Source: Balanoglossus misakiensis (taxonomy: Eukaryota > Hemichordata). From it: 64,000 nucleotides of DNA. Of the stretch, positions 1 through 8,991 are shown in pieces; position 1 is the stretch's first letter, and every line of letters starts with the position of its first letter. Under the pieces are notes generated by a model that was not told where the DNA came from, ran no database searches, and was given only the letters and a program-made list of their open reading frames with translations. Both the position numbers and the translations under genes were made by a program. The stretch covers positions 12,338,001-12,402,000 of the forward strand of contig CM082586.2 of the NCBI GenBank assembly GCA_040954595.2. Reading direction: 5' to 3'.

Positions 1-296
1 TTTGAGTCTTTTTTGGGGATTGCTCCCAAACTACTAACAATGTCCGGTTTTGTTTCTACACAAATATAGTTGCCGCTTGCAATTTCCAGCTGGATTTGGT
101 CCTCAACTGCCGCACGGTTACTCGCCTTGTTAACTGATGCGTAATTGTTCCTTTCCACTTTGGTGAGTGGAATGCCAGGCGTAATAATATCAAAGCCATG
201 TTTAATACCGTTAATCAAGAATTCCTTGTCAAAGTCTGAAACTAGTTCGTGTTCCCAAGTTGCTAAACGATCCGTCAGAGGGCTGGAGATTTTGTC
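1..296 (-). CDS. Start of pol (reverse transcriptase) of a tyrosine-recombinase-type retroelement, cut by window edge
   Basis: The minus strand stays open from just below the gag stop to the window edge, about 98 codons in the same frame as gag. The translation has the look of the region leading into a DIRS/PAT/Ngaro-type reverse transcriptase: an acidic FLINGIKHGF-like stretch, an AAVEDQIQLEIASG-like helix, then a SLGAIPKKDS segment, the usual lead-in to RT motif 1. The RT catalytic core lies outside the window. It directly follows the gag-like ORF and is separated from it only by a TAG codon. The RT assignment is inference from motif style. The element type rests on resemblance to the complete element at 10315-15478. 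Confidence 0.6.
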
Positions 297-1283
297 CTAG
301 GCCTGATTATTGGTGGCTTTGTGGGGTGTCCCAGCTTTATGGCGGTACTGTGGATGGTCTTTTTGACAACCCTCCTCAATACACACGTGCGCGTAGCGAC
401 AGGAGGCCCTATTACAACTGCTCTGGTTCTGGAAATCAAAACAGATTTGTTTTCCTTTGGTGTCGAAAGTGCGCCCTTTTCCAGACACCTTGATCTTTTG
501 GGAAGTCTGTCGTTTTTCTAGATTGTATAGAGACAAATGGAGGTTGACAGTGCCCCATGTAGTATCGGACGTGGCCTGTTTTTTTCTGTATTCGTGGTCG
601 TACGTCATCACAGAAGGGGTACTGAATGACTGCACATATTCGCCAATGTTAATTGTGTGGTCAAGGTAATCCGAGACATCCTCCTGCGAAGCACCACGTG
701 ACATCAATGTCTTGAGGATTCTGGCGTTAGCTGACACCCATTGCGCTAGTGTCACCTGATTGGGCTTAGGGCGTTGCGTGGCCGTGCGCATCACTAATTT
801 CGTATCGCCTTCAGTTATCAGTTCGGTTTCATCGGTAGAATCGAAGGAACCTTTCGTTGTCACATAGTCTGGGATGAGAAGGGGTTTGGTTTTCTGCTCA
901 CCTTTCTGACACTTGGCTGCAGATGCCGGTTTTTGGTCGATAATCAGATCTTGTAAGGTATCGTCCCCCATCGACTGTAGCATCTCGTTCAGTTCCTTAA
1001 GCTTGGCCAGGTCTTTTGTCGTGACATTTTTTGCCTCAGCCATGTCTTCCTTCTCAAATGTGGTTTTGCTCTGGGGGTCTGCCGCTAACAGTTGGTTCCG
1101 GGCGTGACGCAGTATACTTCGTTGGCCGATTGGGAGACCTATGTCGCCAATGTCCTTGTCGTCCAAGCACTTCAGCGTTGATTTTGTCGTGATCGCTTCA
1201 TCTGTTAATTTACTGATGGTGTCTTTCGACATACCGGTTGATTCGCACCACTCGACGAAGGCATAATCAGCGCTTTCCGTCAT
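297..1283 (-). CDS. Gag-like protein with N-terminal SAM-like fold and C-terminal CCCH zinc finger
   Basis: A 328-residue intact minus-strand frame. Residues about 9-65 fit the sterile alpha motif pattern: an FVEWC start, a hydrophobic helix series, then LDDKDIGDIGLPIGQRSIL, close to the LxxxDLxxLGIxxxGHRxxIL signature. Residues 281-299 form a C-x8-C-x4-C-x3-H zinc finger, with a further Cys/His cluster after it (CIEEGC, then KDH). The middle is polar and low in recognisable motifs. The same CCCH spacing ends the Gag of the element at 10315-15478, so a Gag role (RNA binding and particle assembly) is the best reading. The start at 1283 is the first Met. The frame ends at a TAG directly abutting pol. 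Confidence 0.6.
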   Translation of the reverse strand: MTESADYAFVEWCESTGMSKDTISKLTDEAITTKSTLKCLDDKDIGDIGLPIGQRSILRHARNQLLAADPQSKTTFEKEDMAEAKNVTTKDLAKLKELNEMLQSMGDDTLQDLIIDQKPASAAKCQKGEQKTKPLLIPDYVTTKGSFDSTDETELITEGDTKLVMRTATQRPKPNQVTLAQWVSANARILKTLMSRGASQEDVSDYLDHTINIGEYVQSFSTPSVMTYDHEYRKKQATSDTTWGTVNLHLSLYNLEKRQTSQKIKVSGKGRTFDTKGKQICFDFQNQSSCNRASCRYAHVCIEEGCQKDHPQYRHKAGTPHKATNNQA

Positions 1284-1367
1284 TTTTCGTTTTCGCGCCT
1301 GTTTTTGCGTTGAACAAGCGTGGCTATGCTAAGCAAGATGGCGACTGCCACAGCCTCGTACCAGGAC
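1284..1367 (-). other. Probable 5' leader of the minus-strand retroelement
   Basis: Short stretch between the gag start and the left breakpoint of the local tandem duplication. No ORF or repeat was recognised. It is likely the element's leader, but its terminal repeat could not be delimited. Confidence 0.25.
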
Positions 1368-1751
1368 TAGGGGAGAGCCACCTCGTACCCGCCCATTTAA
1401 ATTGCAATAAAACAGAGTGTTATTGTCCACTATGAATTATGAGGCTTTTCTATGAGCAGAGCCATTCAATGAAATTAAACATGGTGACCATATGATTTTA
1501 TCTGACCACGGAATATAATTTCTATTGATGGAGCCATTTGAATTTTTGTTTATACATGAAAATAGCAATACTGGAAGTAAGTAAGCATTATATCCCATGT
1601 TCTATGTCACACACGTGGCTATATGGGCCAGTTCATGTGATAACAAACATAATTAAAGCTGCAAGCAGCATTGGCGGGGCACAAGCGGTTCCCATGGTGA
1701 CCAGCAAATGCCACGGCTGTATCTGCTGGGGATACCAAGATATGGAAAAGT

Positions 1752-1774
1752 AGGTCAAAGGTCACCTGAGGTCA
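1752..1774 (+). promoter_or_regulatory. DR1+DR4 nuclear-receptor half-site triplet
   Basis: Three perfect AGGTCA half-sites in direct orientation at 1752-1757, 1759-1764 and 1769-1774. This gives a 1-bp spacer (DR1, typical of RXR/HNF4-type dimers) and a 4-bp spacer (DR4, typical of TR/LXR-type dimers). The sites are seen directly; receptor binding is inference. Confidence 0.4.
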
Positions 1775-1977
1775 CCCCAAATTTGGTCAAAAAAATCGGA
1801 CCCCACACTAGTCTAGGTCCAACAAAAACCAGACCCCTAGCTCTATTGGTTCGCCTAGAATTAGGTATGCACATAATTAATGAGGTATTGTGTAAGACTC
1901 CATATGTGCTCCACCGCCCCCCCCCCCCCAAAAAAGCCAGGACTCTAACTGCTGTGGATGCTGAGATATGGGAAAGT

Positions 1978-2000
1978 AGGTCAAAGGTCATCCAAGGTCA
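1978..2000 (+). promoter_or_regulatory. Second DR1+DR4 half-site triplet
   Basis: AGGTCA at 1978-1983, 1985-1990 and 1995-2000, the same 1-bp and 4-bp spacing as the triplet about 230 bp upstream in the same mobile element. The repeat of the exact layout argues that the spacing belongs to the family rather than arising by chance. Confidence 0.4.
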
Positions 2001-2894
2001 CCCAAAATTTGGGCATAAAATTTTGACCCCAGAGTGGGCCATGTCAAACTAAAACCAGACCTCTAGCCCTATTGGATAGCCTGGAATTAGATATGCAGAA
2101 AAATGATGTTTCAGAAATAGGTCAAGGGTTATTGCTAAAATTACCAAAATAGTTGTGTCATGTCCTGGCAGCATTGGTACCCATGTCCACAAAATTCATG
2201 ACTGTGGTGCTTTTACAAGAGGAGCTATGGGGAATATGCATATATAATTAGTTGTTGTAAAACTGGGTCAAAGGTCATGTGAAAATTGCCCCCCAAAATT
2301 GTGACAACTTCTGGTCATATGATGACTCATATCCAAAGAAAGAATTTCCATGCTGTCAACATTTTGGCTAAAAAACGGAATTTTCATTTTTCAATGGTTT
2401 TCCGAAAATCCAACATGGCCGCCATAATGATCGACCAATCACAGTGCGCTTCGCAAACTTGATAGACATAGGTTAGGTGACCACATACCCCGAATCCCGT
2501 GACTCGGCAATCGCTGGTTCTGGAGAAGAAGATTTTTAAAGTTTTAAGCAGTTTTTCAGAAAAACAATTGTAGCAAAAAAACTTTATGTATGACGTCATG
2601 ATTTTAATGGGGTAAAATGATGGACATAAGGTAGGCTACCTGCACACCAAATTTGAACTCGATAGGCCCAGTGGTTTTTGAGAAGGACTCGTTTAACGAT
2701 TTTCAGGAAATCCAATATGGCCGCCAGGTCACGTGACTAATTAAATATTCACGAGCCACTGCACGTCTACTCATTGGCCCCTATCACCCTACCAAGTTTC
2801 AGCCCCCTAGGTGCTGGGGTTTTCCAGATCTACCTGGCCGAATTTTGGGGAAGAAGAAGAAGAAGAATAAAGAAAAATTCCAACAATACCAATA

Positions 2895-2923
2895 GGGGCA
2901 CAAGCCCGATAGGCTTGTGCCCC
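2895..2923. repeat. Terminal hairpin of the AGGTCA-rich element
   Basis: Perfect 12-bp inverted repeat (GGGGCACAAGCC and its complement) around a 5-base loop, directly before the element end. It probably marks the 3' processing site of the family. Confidence 0.8.
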
Positions 2924-2930
2924 TAATTAA

Positions 2931-3240
2931 TGGGTAAATGGCAGCGAGAGAGAGACTTTGTCCCTTTAATTCTTGAGTTGATTGGCGAGCCGCCTTCGAT
3001 TCGATCAGGATGACCTCCAATCACAAAGTGTATATCAATACATGTGACACTAGGACCCTGAGAACTAACCAGGGGTAAGGGAAAAGGTAGCCCTTAGAAA
3101 AAAATTTGGTAAGGTTACACCTGACATGTTGAAAGATGTGCCCCCGGGACATGCCCCACCTTAGGTTGACACCAGAGTTTCACAAGAAAGTTGTGTATGA
3201 CACAAAAACGGAAAATTCCCCCGTACTTACTATTCATCAG
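2931..3240 (+). other. Intron-like sequence before tail-exon copy A
   Basis: No ORF of note. The first about 40 bases (GCAGCGAGAGAGAGACTTTGTCCC...) match one end of the foldback MITE at 31137-31490, so a MITE fragment lies here and again in copy B at about 4441-4482. The stretch ends in a pyrimidine-rich tract and CAG at 3240, a plausible splice acceptor. Confidence 0.4.
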
Positions 3241-3828
3241 ACAGTTTTATGAGTAGTAACAATAGGAGCCGTGGGGTAAATGCCAAAAGAAGTTGCCCTC
3301 CTTGTCCTAGGGCAGGCGAATATGACAACAGCAGATCACATAGCATTCGTGGGAAGGAGGGGATTCAACCCACACTTTCTTATTGGTGTTGGGAAAATGA
3401 TGCCCTTGAACCCATGCCCAGAAACACTTTCCGATCAAGGTATGATCCAAGTCTGGGTGAAGGAGGGCCTTGGGGACAGGATGTTTTCAGTTATGGGGAG
3501 GCATGGGATAGGGACAATTTCGACACTTTTGCCACGTGCAGTACAGAGGGGATGCGATCAGAACCATTATCCTGGAGATTTTGCAGGGACGTTCCATCAA
3601 TATGAACTGGAAGGGTTTACCAGATATTTTACGCCACCTGCACCCCCATATTCAATGAGGCCCACACCGAACCCAGCTAGTCCATACAACCAACAGTATG
3701 AATCACCACCTCATGCTGGGCGTAGCCATAGGCTATACATGCCTGCCGGTATCGAAGACAATTATGAGTATTGGTAGCAGACCCCTCTTGAGAATGAATC
3801 ATGGTTCCACCCTTATGGTATAAAGTAA
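3241..3828 (+). pseudogene. Tail exon, copy A: tyrosine/proline-rich C-terminal segment, frameshifted and with early stop
   Basis: Two overlapping frames hold one composite segment. The first, with ATG at 3249, is polar and Arg/Asp/Tyr-rich (AGEYDNSRS, RSRYDPSLGE, DRDNFDTF). The second supplies the end, with TPPAPPYS, ASPYNQQYESPPHAGRS and NYEYW. The switch between frames marks a frameshift near 3545-3560. In the units at 23.6, 43.1 and 62.2 kb the same end continues through YQTPLENESWFHPYG to TAA; here a TAG at 3775-3777 replaces the Tyr codon and cuts it short. Tyrosine- and proline-rich, non-globular composition suggests a cytoplasmic tail. No transmembrane segment is encoded here. Confidence 0.55.
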
Positions 3829-4155
3829 GATTACTCCATGCTAATAAATGACAATATTAGAATGAAAGTACATTCCAAGTGACTTGTTGGGAGCATCGGG
3901 CCACTTAATCCCAAAAAATTGCAATCGGCCTGATTTTCAGTTAACCAATCTAAAGCCCAACTTTTCGTGTATTTAGTTGGGTTTCTAAAACTAACAAATT
4001 TTTTGACAATATTAATGGCATGATGAACACTACTCTCATCAAATCAAATAATGTTGTGTCGTCCACAACTGGTGTAATTTTTATGTGTTTGGAATCGTAG
4101 ACACCATTTATCTTTTAGTCAACTCTAAATCTAATATAACAGTCGTGAAAATTGC
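3829..4155 (-). pseudogene. L1-like reverse transcriptase fragment, copy A
   Basis: Minus-strand translation in shifting frames shows the tail of an L1/Tx1-type RT domain: a DESSVHHAINIVKKF-like helix, an RPIAI segment, then SLGMYFHSNI, equivalent to the CLGVYF motif of that family. It is truncated at the duplication breakpoint at 4155. Decayed and non-functional. Confidence 0.6.
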
Positions 4156-5668
4156 TAGGGGAGAGCCACCTCGTACCCGCCCATTTAAATTGCAATAAAA
4201 CAGAGTGTTATTGTCCACTATGAATTATGAGGCTTTTCTATGAGCAGAGCCATTCAATGAAATTAAACATGGTGACCATATGATTTTATCTGACCACGGA
4301 ATATAATTTCTATTGATGGAGCCATTTGAATTTTTGTTTATACATGAAAATAGCAATACTGGAAGTAAGTAAGCATTATATCCCATGTTCTATGTCACAC
4401 ACGTGGCTATATGGGCCAGTTCATGTGATAACAAACATAATTAATGGGAAAATGGCAGCGAGAGAGAGACTTTGTCCCTTTAATTCTTGAGTTGATTGGC
4501 GAGCCGCCTTCGATTCGATCAGGATGACCTCCAATCACAAAGTGTATATCAATACATGTGACACTAGGACCCTGAGAACTAACCAGGGGTAAGGGAAAAG
4601 GTAGCCCTTAGAAACAAATTTGGTAAGGTTACACCTGACATGTTGAAAGATGTGCCCCCGGGACATGCCCCACCTTAGGTTGACACCAGAGTTTCACAAG
4701 AAAGTTGTGTATGACACAAATAGGGAAAATTCCCCCGTACTTACTATTCATCAGACAGTTTTATGAGTAGTAACAATAGGAGCCGTGGGGTAAATGCCAA
4801 AAGAAGTTGCCCTCCTTGTCCTAGGGCAGGCGAATATGACAACAGCAGATCACATAGCATTCGTAGGAAGGAGGGGATTCAACCCACACTTTCTTATTGG
4901 TGTTGGGAAAATGATGCCCTTGAACCCATGCCCAGAAACACTTTCCGATCAAGGTATGATCCAAGTCTGGGTGAAGGAGGGCCTTGGGGACAGGATGTTT
5001 TCAGTTATGGGGAGGCATGGGATAGGGACAATTTCGACACTTTTGCCACGTGCAGTACAGAGGGGATGCGATCAGAACCATTATCCTGGAGAGTTTGCAG
5101 GGACGTTCCATCAATATGAACTGGAAGGGTTTACCAGATATTTTACGCCACCTGCACCCCCATATTCAATGAGGCCCACACCGAACCCAGCTAGTCCATA
5201 CAACCAACAGTATGAATCACCACCTCATGCTGGGCGTAGCCATAGGCTATACATGCCTGCCGGTATCGAAGACAATTATGAGTATTGGTAGCAGACCCCT
5301 CTTGAGAATGAATCATGGTTCCACCCTTATGGTATAAAGTAAGATTACTCCATGCTAATAAATGACAATATTAGAATGAAAGTACATTCCAAGTGACTTG
5401 TTGGGAGCATCGGGCCACTTAATCCCAAAAAATTGCAATCGGCCTGATTTTCAGTTAACCAATCTAAAGCCCAACTTTTCGTGTATTTAGTTGGGTTTCT
5501 AAAACTAACAAATTTTTTGACAATATTAATGGCATGATGAACACTACTCTCATCAAATCAAATAATGTTGTGTCGTCCACAACTGGTGTAATTTTTATGT
5601 GTTTGGAATCGTAGACACCATTTATCTTTTAGTCAACTCTAAATCTAATATAACAGTCGTGAAAATTG
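4156..5668. repeat. Local tandem duplication, copy B
   Basis: 1513 bp, head-to-tail with copy A and nearly identical, lacking the mobile element of copy A. It ends at GTGAAAATTGCT, where the sequence continues into the rest of the L1-like fragment. Copy B is therefore the template that keeps the original right flank. 4156-4754 holds only intron-like sequence and the MITE fragment. Confidence 0.9.
4755..5342 (+). pseudogene. Tail exon, copy B
   Basis: Same 588-bp segment as copy A, with the same frameshift and the same TAG (5289-5291), plus a few substitutions, including one in the Gly/Arg codon of the SHSIR region and one in the PGDF/PGEF region. The shared lesions show that both were broken before the local duplication. 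Confidence 0.55.
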
Positions 5669-5786
5669 CTATGACAAACAAAAAATGAAGTGCTGACAGG
5701 GGACACCCTTGTCAGATCCCTTTGGATGGATAACATTTAGAGAAGACATTGCCATTTTTCAAACATCTAGTATGTGATTACACATA
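5343..5786 (-). pseudogene. L1-like reverse transcriptase fragment, copy B (longer)
   Basis: Includes the stretch missing from copy A. On the minus strand a KNGNVFSKCYPSKGI-QGCPLS segment matches the GxRQGCPLSP motif of L1/Tx1-type RTs, followed by a decayed active-site region and the SLGMYFHSN motif. Stops and frameshifts are present throughout. The same fragment recurs beside each unit's tail. Confidence 0.6.
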
Positions 5787-5793
5787 GTTTTAA

Positions 5794-6085
5794 CCCTAAC
5801 GCTGCCAAGTCAGTTTGATATCCAGGGTGCCTAGAATCCTGGCTCCCAGGCCTGTTAGGCTGCCAAGGGCGTGTTACGCAGTAGGGCCTATACAAGACCC
5901 TCAAACCAAACCAGAGCAAACCAGTACGATTTAGTACATTTAAGGGGGGCTTAGACTGCCAAGTGTGTCTAAGTTATGAGAGCCATGGCAAGACAGTCAA
6001 AATACGTTTAGGAAGAAAAAATGGCAAATACATATTTTAAGGGACTTGACACTCTAAACAGGTATGACACCTAGTAGCATTAGGG
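5794..6085. mobile_element. piggyBac-type MITE with TTAA target site
   Basis: 292 bp flanked by TTAA on both sides (5790-5793, 6086-6089). Termini are CCCTAACGCTGCCAAGTC and, inverted, CCCTAATGCTACTAGGTGTC, an imperfect TIR of about 20 bp. TTAA target plus CCCTAA-type ends is the piggyBac signature. No transposase is encoded. Copies occupy the same place in every unit. Confidence 0.75.
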
Positions 6086-6094
6086 TTAAAATAT

Positions 6095-7200
6095 AGCTGC
6101 AAGCCAAAATGGTCATCTGAGGTCACCCGAAATTTGGGCAAAAATTTTTTGACCCCATACTGGTCCAGGTCCATCAGAAACCAAACCTTCAGCCCTATTG
6201 GTTCGCCTGGAATTAGGTATGCACATAATTAATAAGTTAAGCAGTTGTACAGGTGACCTCAAAATTCGGCTTTTCATTTTAGTCCCATCCCTCGAAATGC
6301 TAAGGCTGTACCTGCTCTGGAGGCCGAGATATGAGAAAGAAGATCACCTGAGGTCACACAGAGGTGTATAACACTGTCCATGATTTCAAGAGAAAAACAT
6401 GAACGCAGCCCAGGCAGATCGGTCACTGTATGTGGCGATATCTTTCTAAGTATTTCACTCAACTTGTACAGACGATGGCATGCTGTCTTCTGGAATGTGC
6501 TGGTAACGTCCCACATCGAAATTTTCCGAAGTTGCCGCTCCATAGTGTCGAAAATCACCAAAGTCTACGTGTAAACAAATCAGCGAATGATACTCACTTG
6601 CGAACTTCGCGGGATATGCAAATTTATTTCTGAGCATGTGCAGTACGTCTCCATTTATGGAGTGAACAGGGACTGATGGTGATTGCTGGCAAGCTGCAGT
6701 GAACACTGGCTGTCCAGGACCTTTATAATATAGACCAGAATGCCATAATAGATGTGATAGCTTCATTGTACAGGTATAGGCCTATGGCTATGTCACATGA
6801 CTAATTAACTATTAATTGTTGGGGTCACATCCACACGGCCTCGTCCACAGTGCCAAGTTTGAGATTGCTACATTGAGTCCTTCATGCTTGAATACAATGA
6901 TGTCATAGCCTTTTTGTAAATTTGGCCCTTATATGGTCATCATGTCACGTGACAAATTATATATTCACGGATTAGGCACTTGTCTCCTCATTGGCCCCGT
7001 CCACTGTGCCATGGTTAAAATTTGTACATTGAGTCCTTCATGCTTGAATATGGTGTTGTCATAGTTTATTTGTAAATTTTGCCCTTATATGGTCATCATG
7101 TCACGTGACTAATTATACATTCACGGGTTAGGTACATGTCCACTCATTGCCCCATCCACTGTGCCAAGTTTGAGGTTTGTTCATTGGGTCCTTCATACTT
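6095..7200 (+). mobile_element. Rearranged member of the AGGTCA-rich hairpin element family
   Basis: Begins ATATAGCTGCAAGCC and follows the family sequence (GGTCATCTGAGGTCACCCGAAATTTGGG) to about 6357, where a deletion joins it to sequence found at about 25574 in unit 1. From about 6785 it carries three imperfect direct repeats of about 156 bp, each holding GTCACRTGAC, a palindromic E-box-like site, and a CCACTGTGCCA segment. No coding sequence was recognised. Confidence 0.5.
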
Positions 7201-7403
7201 GATTATTACACCTCACTCTGTATTCTGTAGTCTTGATTGGCTGAAACCGTACCACGTGACATAGAAAAAAAACGTGATATTACATAGTGCAGGAGCTAAC
7301 CCCACATTTTGGCATAATTGTGCAATTTGGGTTAAAAGCATAAAACTTGGTACACTTATGCATTGACCCGTGGCGGCCGTTTTCTGATATGGATCCAAAA
7401 TTA

Positions 7404-7422
7404 CAGCGCCCTCTAGTGGCCA
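7404..7422 (-). promoter_or_regulatory. Full match to CTCF core consensus
   Basis: On the minus strand TGGCCACTAGAGGGCGCTG fits all 19 positions of the consensus YGRCCASYAGRKGGCRSYR. It lies in the outer subunit of the left arm. Binding in this species is not shown. Confidence 0.55.
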
Positions 7423-7531
7423 GAAAAGACATTCATACTTAAAAATTGTGCACTTTGGGTTAAAAGCATGAAATTTGGTACAATTATTCATTGACCCATG
7501 GCGGACATTTTCCAATATGGATCCCAAAAGA

Positions 7532-7550
7532 CAGCGCCCTCTAGTGGCTA
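7532..7550 (-). promoter_or_regulatory. CTCF-like site, 18 of 19
   Basis: Same motif as the outer-left site but with A at the second position. Inner subunit of the left arm, same orientation. Confidence 0.45.
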
Positions 7551-7715
7551 GAAACTGACATTTACACTTTTCCCTCCATTAATGACACTTTTTGGGCAAG
7601 TTTAACACTCAGAGACAGGAATGTGGGTTGTAAAACATGCTTGCTCCCATACATTCCTTTGAATATTATCCTAATCCTGATGTACATGCATCAGATCAAT
7701 CTTGTATGTTACTAA

Positions 7716-8000
7716 TTGAACGATTTGTTCTTCGAAATAACAACCAGTTCAATACACAAAGTCATGCAAAGGGGTAATACAACACCTCTTCTCCAGAAAG
7801 TCAAGGGTTCTCGAGAATACAGGCAGCATCTAAAGAACATGTGCTGTGAGAAACCTAGCAAAGCTATATCAAACCAACAGAATCCCAGTGGAAATCAAGT
7901 TGGACAACTCTTAGTCAAGCCCAAGAAAAGAGTCAACCTCAGGAAATCAGTGGCCAAAAGTCATGCACATGATTCTGTAGGTGCTTTAGGTCTAGTCTGA
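7716..8000 (+). CDS. Short ORF in the centre of the foldback element
   Basis: 94 codons filling the non-palindromic centre. The product is basic in its second half (KPKKRVNLRKSVAKS). No domain recognised. It may be chance, or a relic of a captured exon or transposase end. Kept only because it coincides with the unique centre of the element. Confidence 0.15.
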   Translation: MNDLFFEITTSSIHKVMQRGNTTPLLQKVKGSREYRQHLKNMCCEKPSKAISNQQNPSGNQVGQLLVKPKKRVNLRKSVAKSHAHDSVGALGLV

Positions 8001-8189
8001 CAGCAGTGGTCATTGTTACTGTGAAGGAAGATGTAATCAAGATTGATCTGATACATGTATATCAGGATTAGGATAATATACACATGAATGTATGGTAGCA
8101 AGCATGTTTTACAACCCACATTCCTGTTTCTGAGTGTTACAAATGACCAAAAAGTGCCATTAATGGGGGAAAGTGTGAATGTCAGTTTC

Positions 8190-8208
8190 TGGCCACAAGA
8201 GGGCGCTG
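8190..8208 (+). promoter_or_regulatory. CTCF-like site, 18 of 19
   Basis: TGGCCACAAGAGGGCGCTG, with one mismatch at the central Y. Inner subunit of the right arm and on the opposite strand from the left-arm sites. Confidence 0.45.
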
Positions 8209-8317
8209 TCATTTGGATCCATATCAGAAAATGGCCGCCATGGGTCAATGCATAAGTGTACCAAGTTTCAGGCTTTTAACCCGAAGTGCACGGTTTTTAA
8301 GTATGAATGTCTGTTTC

Positions 8318-8336
8318 TGGCCACTAGAGGGCGCTG
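8318..8336 (+). promoter_or_regulatory. Full match to CTCF core consensus
   Basis: 19 of 19 consensus positions, outer subunit of the right arm. Together with the left-arm sites it gives a divergent pair of pairs spanning about 0.9 kb. Confidence 0.55.
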
Positions 8337-8494
8337 TCATTTTGGATCCATATCAGAAAATGGCCGCCATGGGTCAATGCATAAGTTTACCAAGTTTCAT
8401 GCTTTTAACCCAAAGTGCACGATTTTTTTGTTAACTGCCCCACTACTAGAGGGCTCCTAAACCTCCCTAATATTTGACGTTTTCACTCCTACAG

Positions 8495-8726
8495 GACTGC
8501 GCAGCTGGAAGTTACAGTTCAGCATGTTCTGAAGCATGCACGCTGTGTCCAAGGGTTTCATGTGTGGAACAGCCAGCCTCTCATCACCAACACAATGCGA
8601 CAGGGATATTTTGCCAACAATGGAAGTATAGACTGTACGCCTTGTCCTGCCCTGGGTATAAGTGCCAATATGATGGTATGTCGGAGCCAGAGGTGTGTGA
8701 AGATGGATACTACACTAATATAGAGG
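8495..8726 (+). pseudogene. E1, unit 1: ephrin-receptor-like cysteine-rich exon, frameshifted
   Basis: Follows CTACAG and ends before GTGAGT. The frame opens DCAAGSYSSACSEACTLCP, a good GCC2_GCC3 start. One base is then missing before KGFMCGTASLSS, and another near the PCP/GYKCQYDG join, so three frames are needed. This copy also lacks one G in CAATGCGGACAGG (about 8598) relative to units 2 and 3. It is 232 bp instead of 233. Confidence 0.6.
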
Positions 8727-8991
8727 GTGAGTCAGCACTTAAAGTTTGGGCATTACTGTGTAATCTTTCACTTAAGGCGGACGATCATCTTATGTGCATG
8801 TGCATTATTCTGTGCGTACAAACATTACGTCCAGTCTAAATATTCTGCCAATTTTACATCCAATGCATTCAAATAGTGGACTGCTTCGCTTTCATCCAGT
8901 TTTCATGTGCATCGTATAAGTAGACTTTTGTTTTGTCCCGTCTTTTCACCGAATTTGCTCTTGGTGTGTTAATTCTTTGTTTGATTTACAG

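Larger units (their letters stand above)
1657..2925 (+). mobile_element. Hairpin-ended non-autonomous element rich in AGGTCA direct repeats
   Basis: Copy B shows the empty site. The insertion is flanked by ATTAA on both sides (1652-1656 and 2926-2930). The left end reads AGCTGCAAGCAGC. The right end carries a GAA microsatellite, AATACCAATA, then a perfect 12-bp stem (2895-2906 with 2912-2923) followed by CTA. No coding capacity was recognised. Related copies lie at 6095, 24483, 43998 and 63104. The hairpin followed by CTAA resembles a Helitron 3' end, but the 5' end and the apparent 5-bp target duplication do not fit that class well, so the class is left open. Confidence 0.75.
1368..4155. repeat. 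Local tandem duplication, copy A (enlarged by a mobile element)
   Basis: Starts at AGGGGAGAGCCACCTCG and ends at GTGAAAATTGCT, where the same start sequence begins again at 4156. Without the 1.27 kb insertion at 1657-2925 it matches copy B almost base for base. It contains the tail-exon pseudogene and a piece of L1-like RT. Confidence 0.9.
7284..8434. mobile_element. Large foldback element with CTCF-consensus arms
   Basis: Left arm about 7317-7704 and right arm about 8038-8430 are imperfect inverted complements around a 330-bp centre. Each arm has two tandem subunits of about 125 bp carrying GGTTAAAAGCATGAAA, ATGGCCGCCAT (YY1-like) and CAGCGCCCTCTAGTGG. A shorter relative is inserted at 9321-9524. 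The left end (TAGTGCAGGAGCTAA) is shared with that insertion. No transposase was seen; it sits exactly at the unit 0/unit 1 junction. Confidence 0.7.

Noticed and set aside
2895-2923. Rho-independent terminator
   Set aside because: The hairpin lacks a following T run, the context is eukaryotic, and it is the shared end of a mobile element.
1657-2925. Firm assignment as a Helitron
   Set aside because: The hairpin plus CTAA fits, but there is no TC 5' end, and the apparent ATTAA duplication does not fit Helitron insertion.
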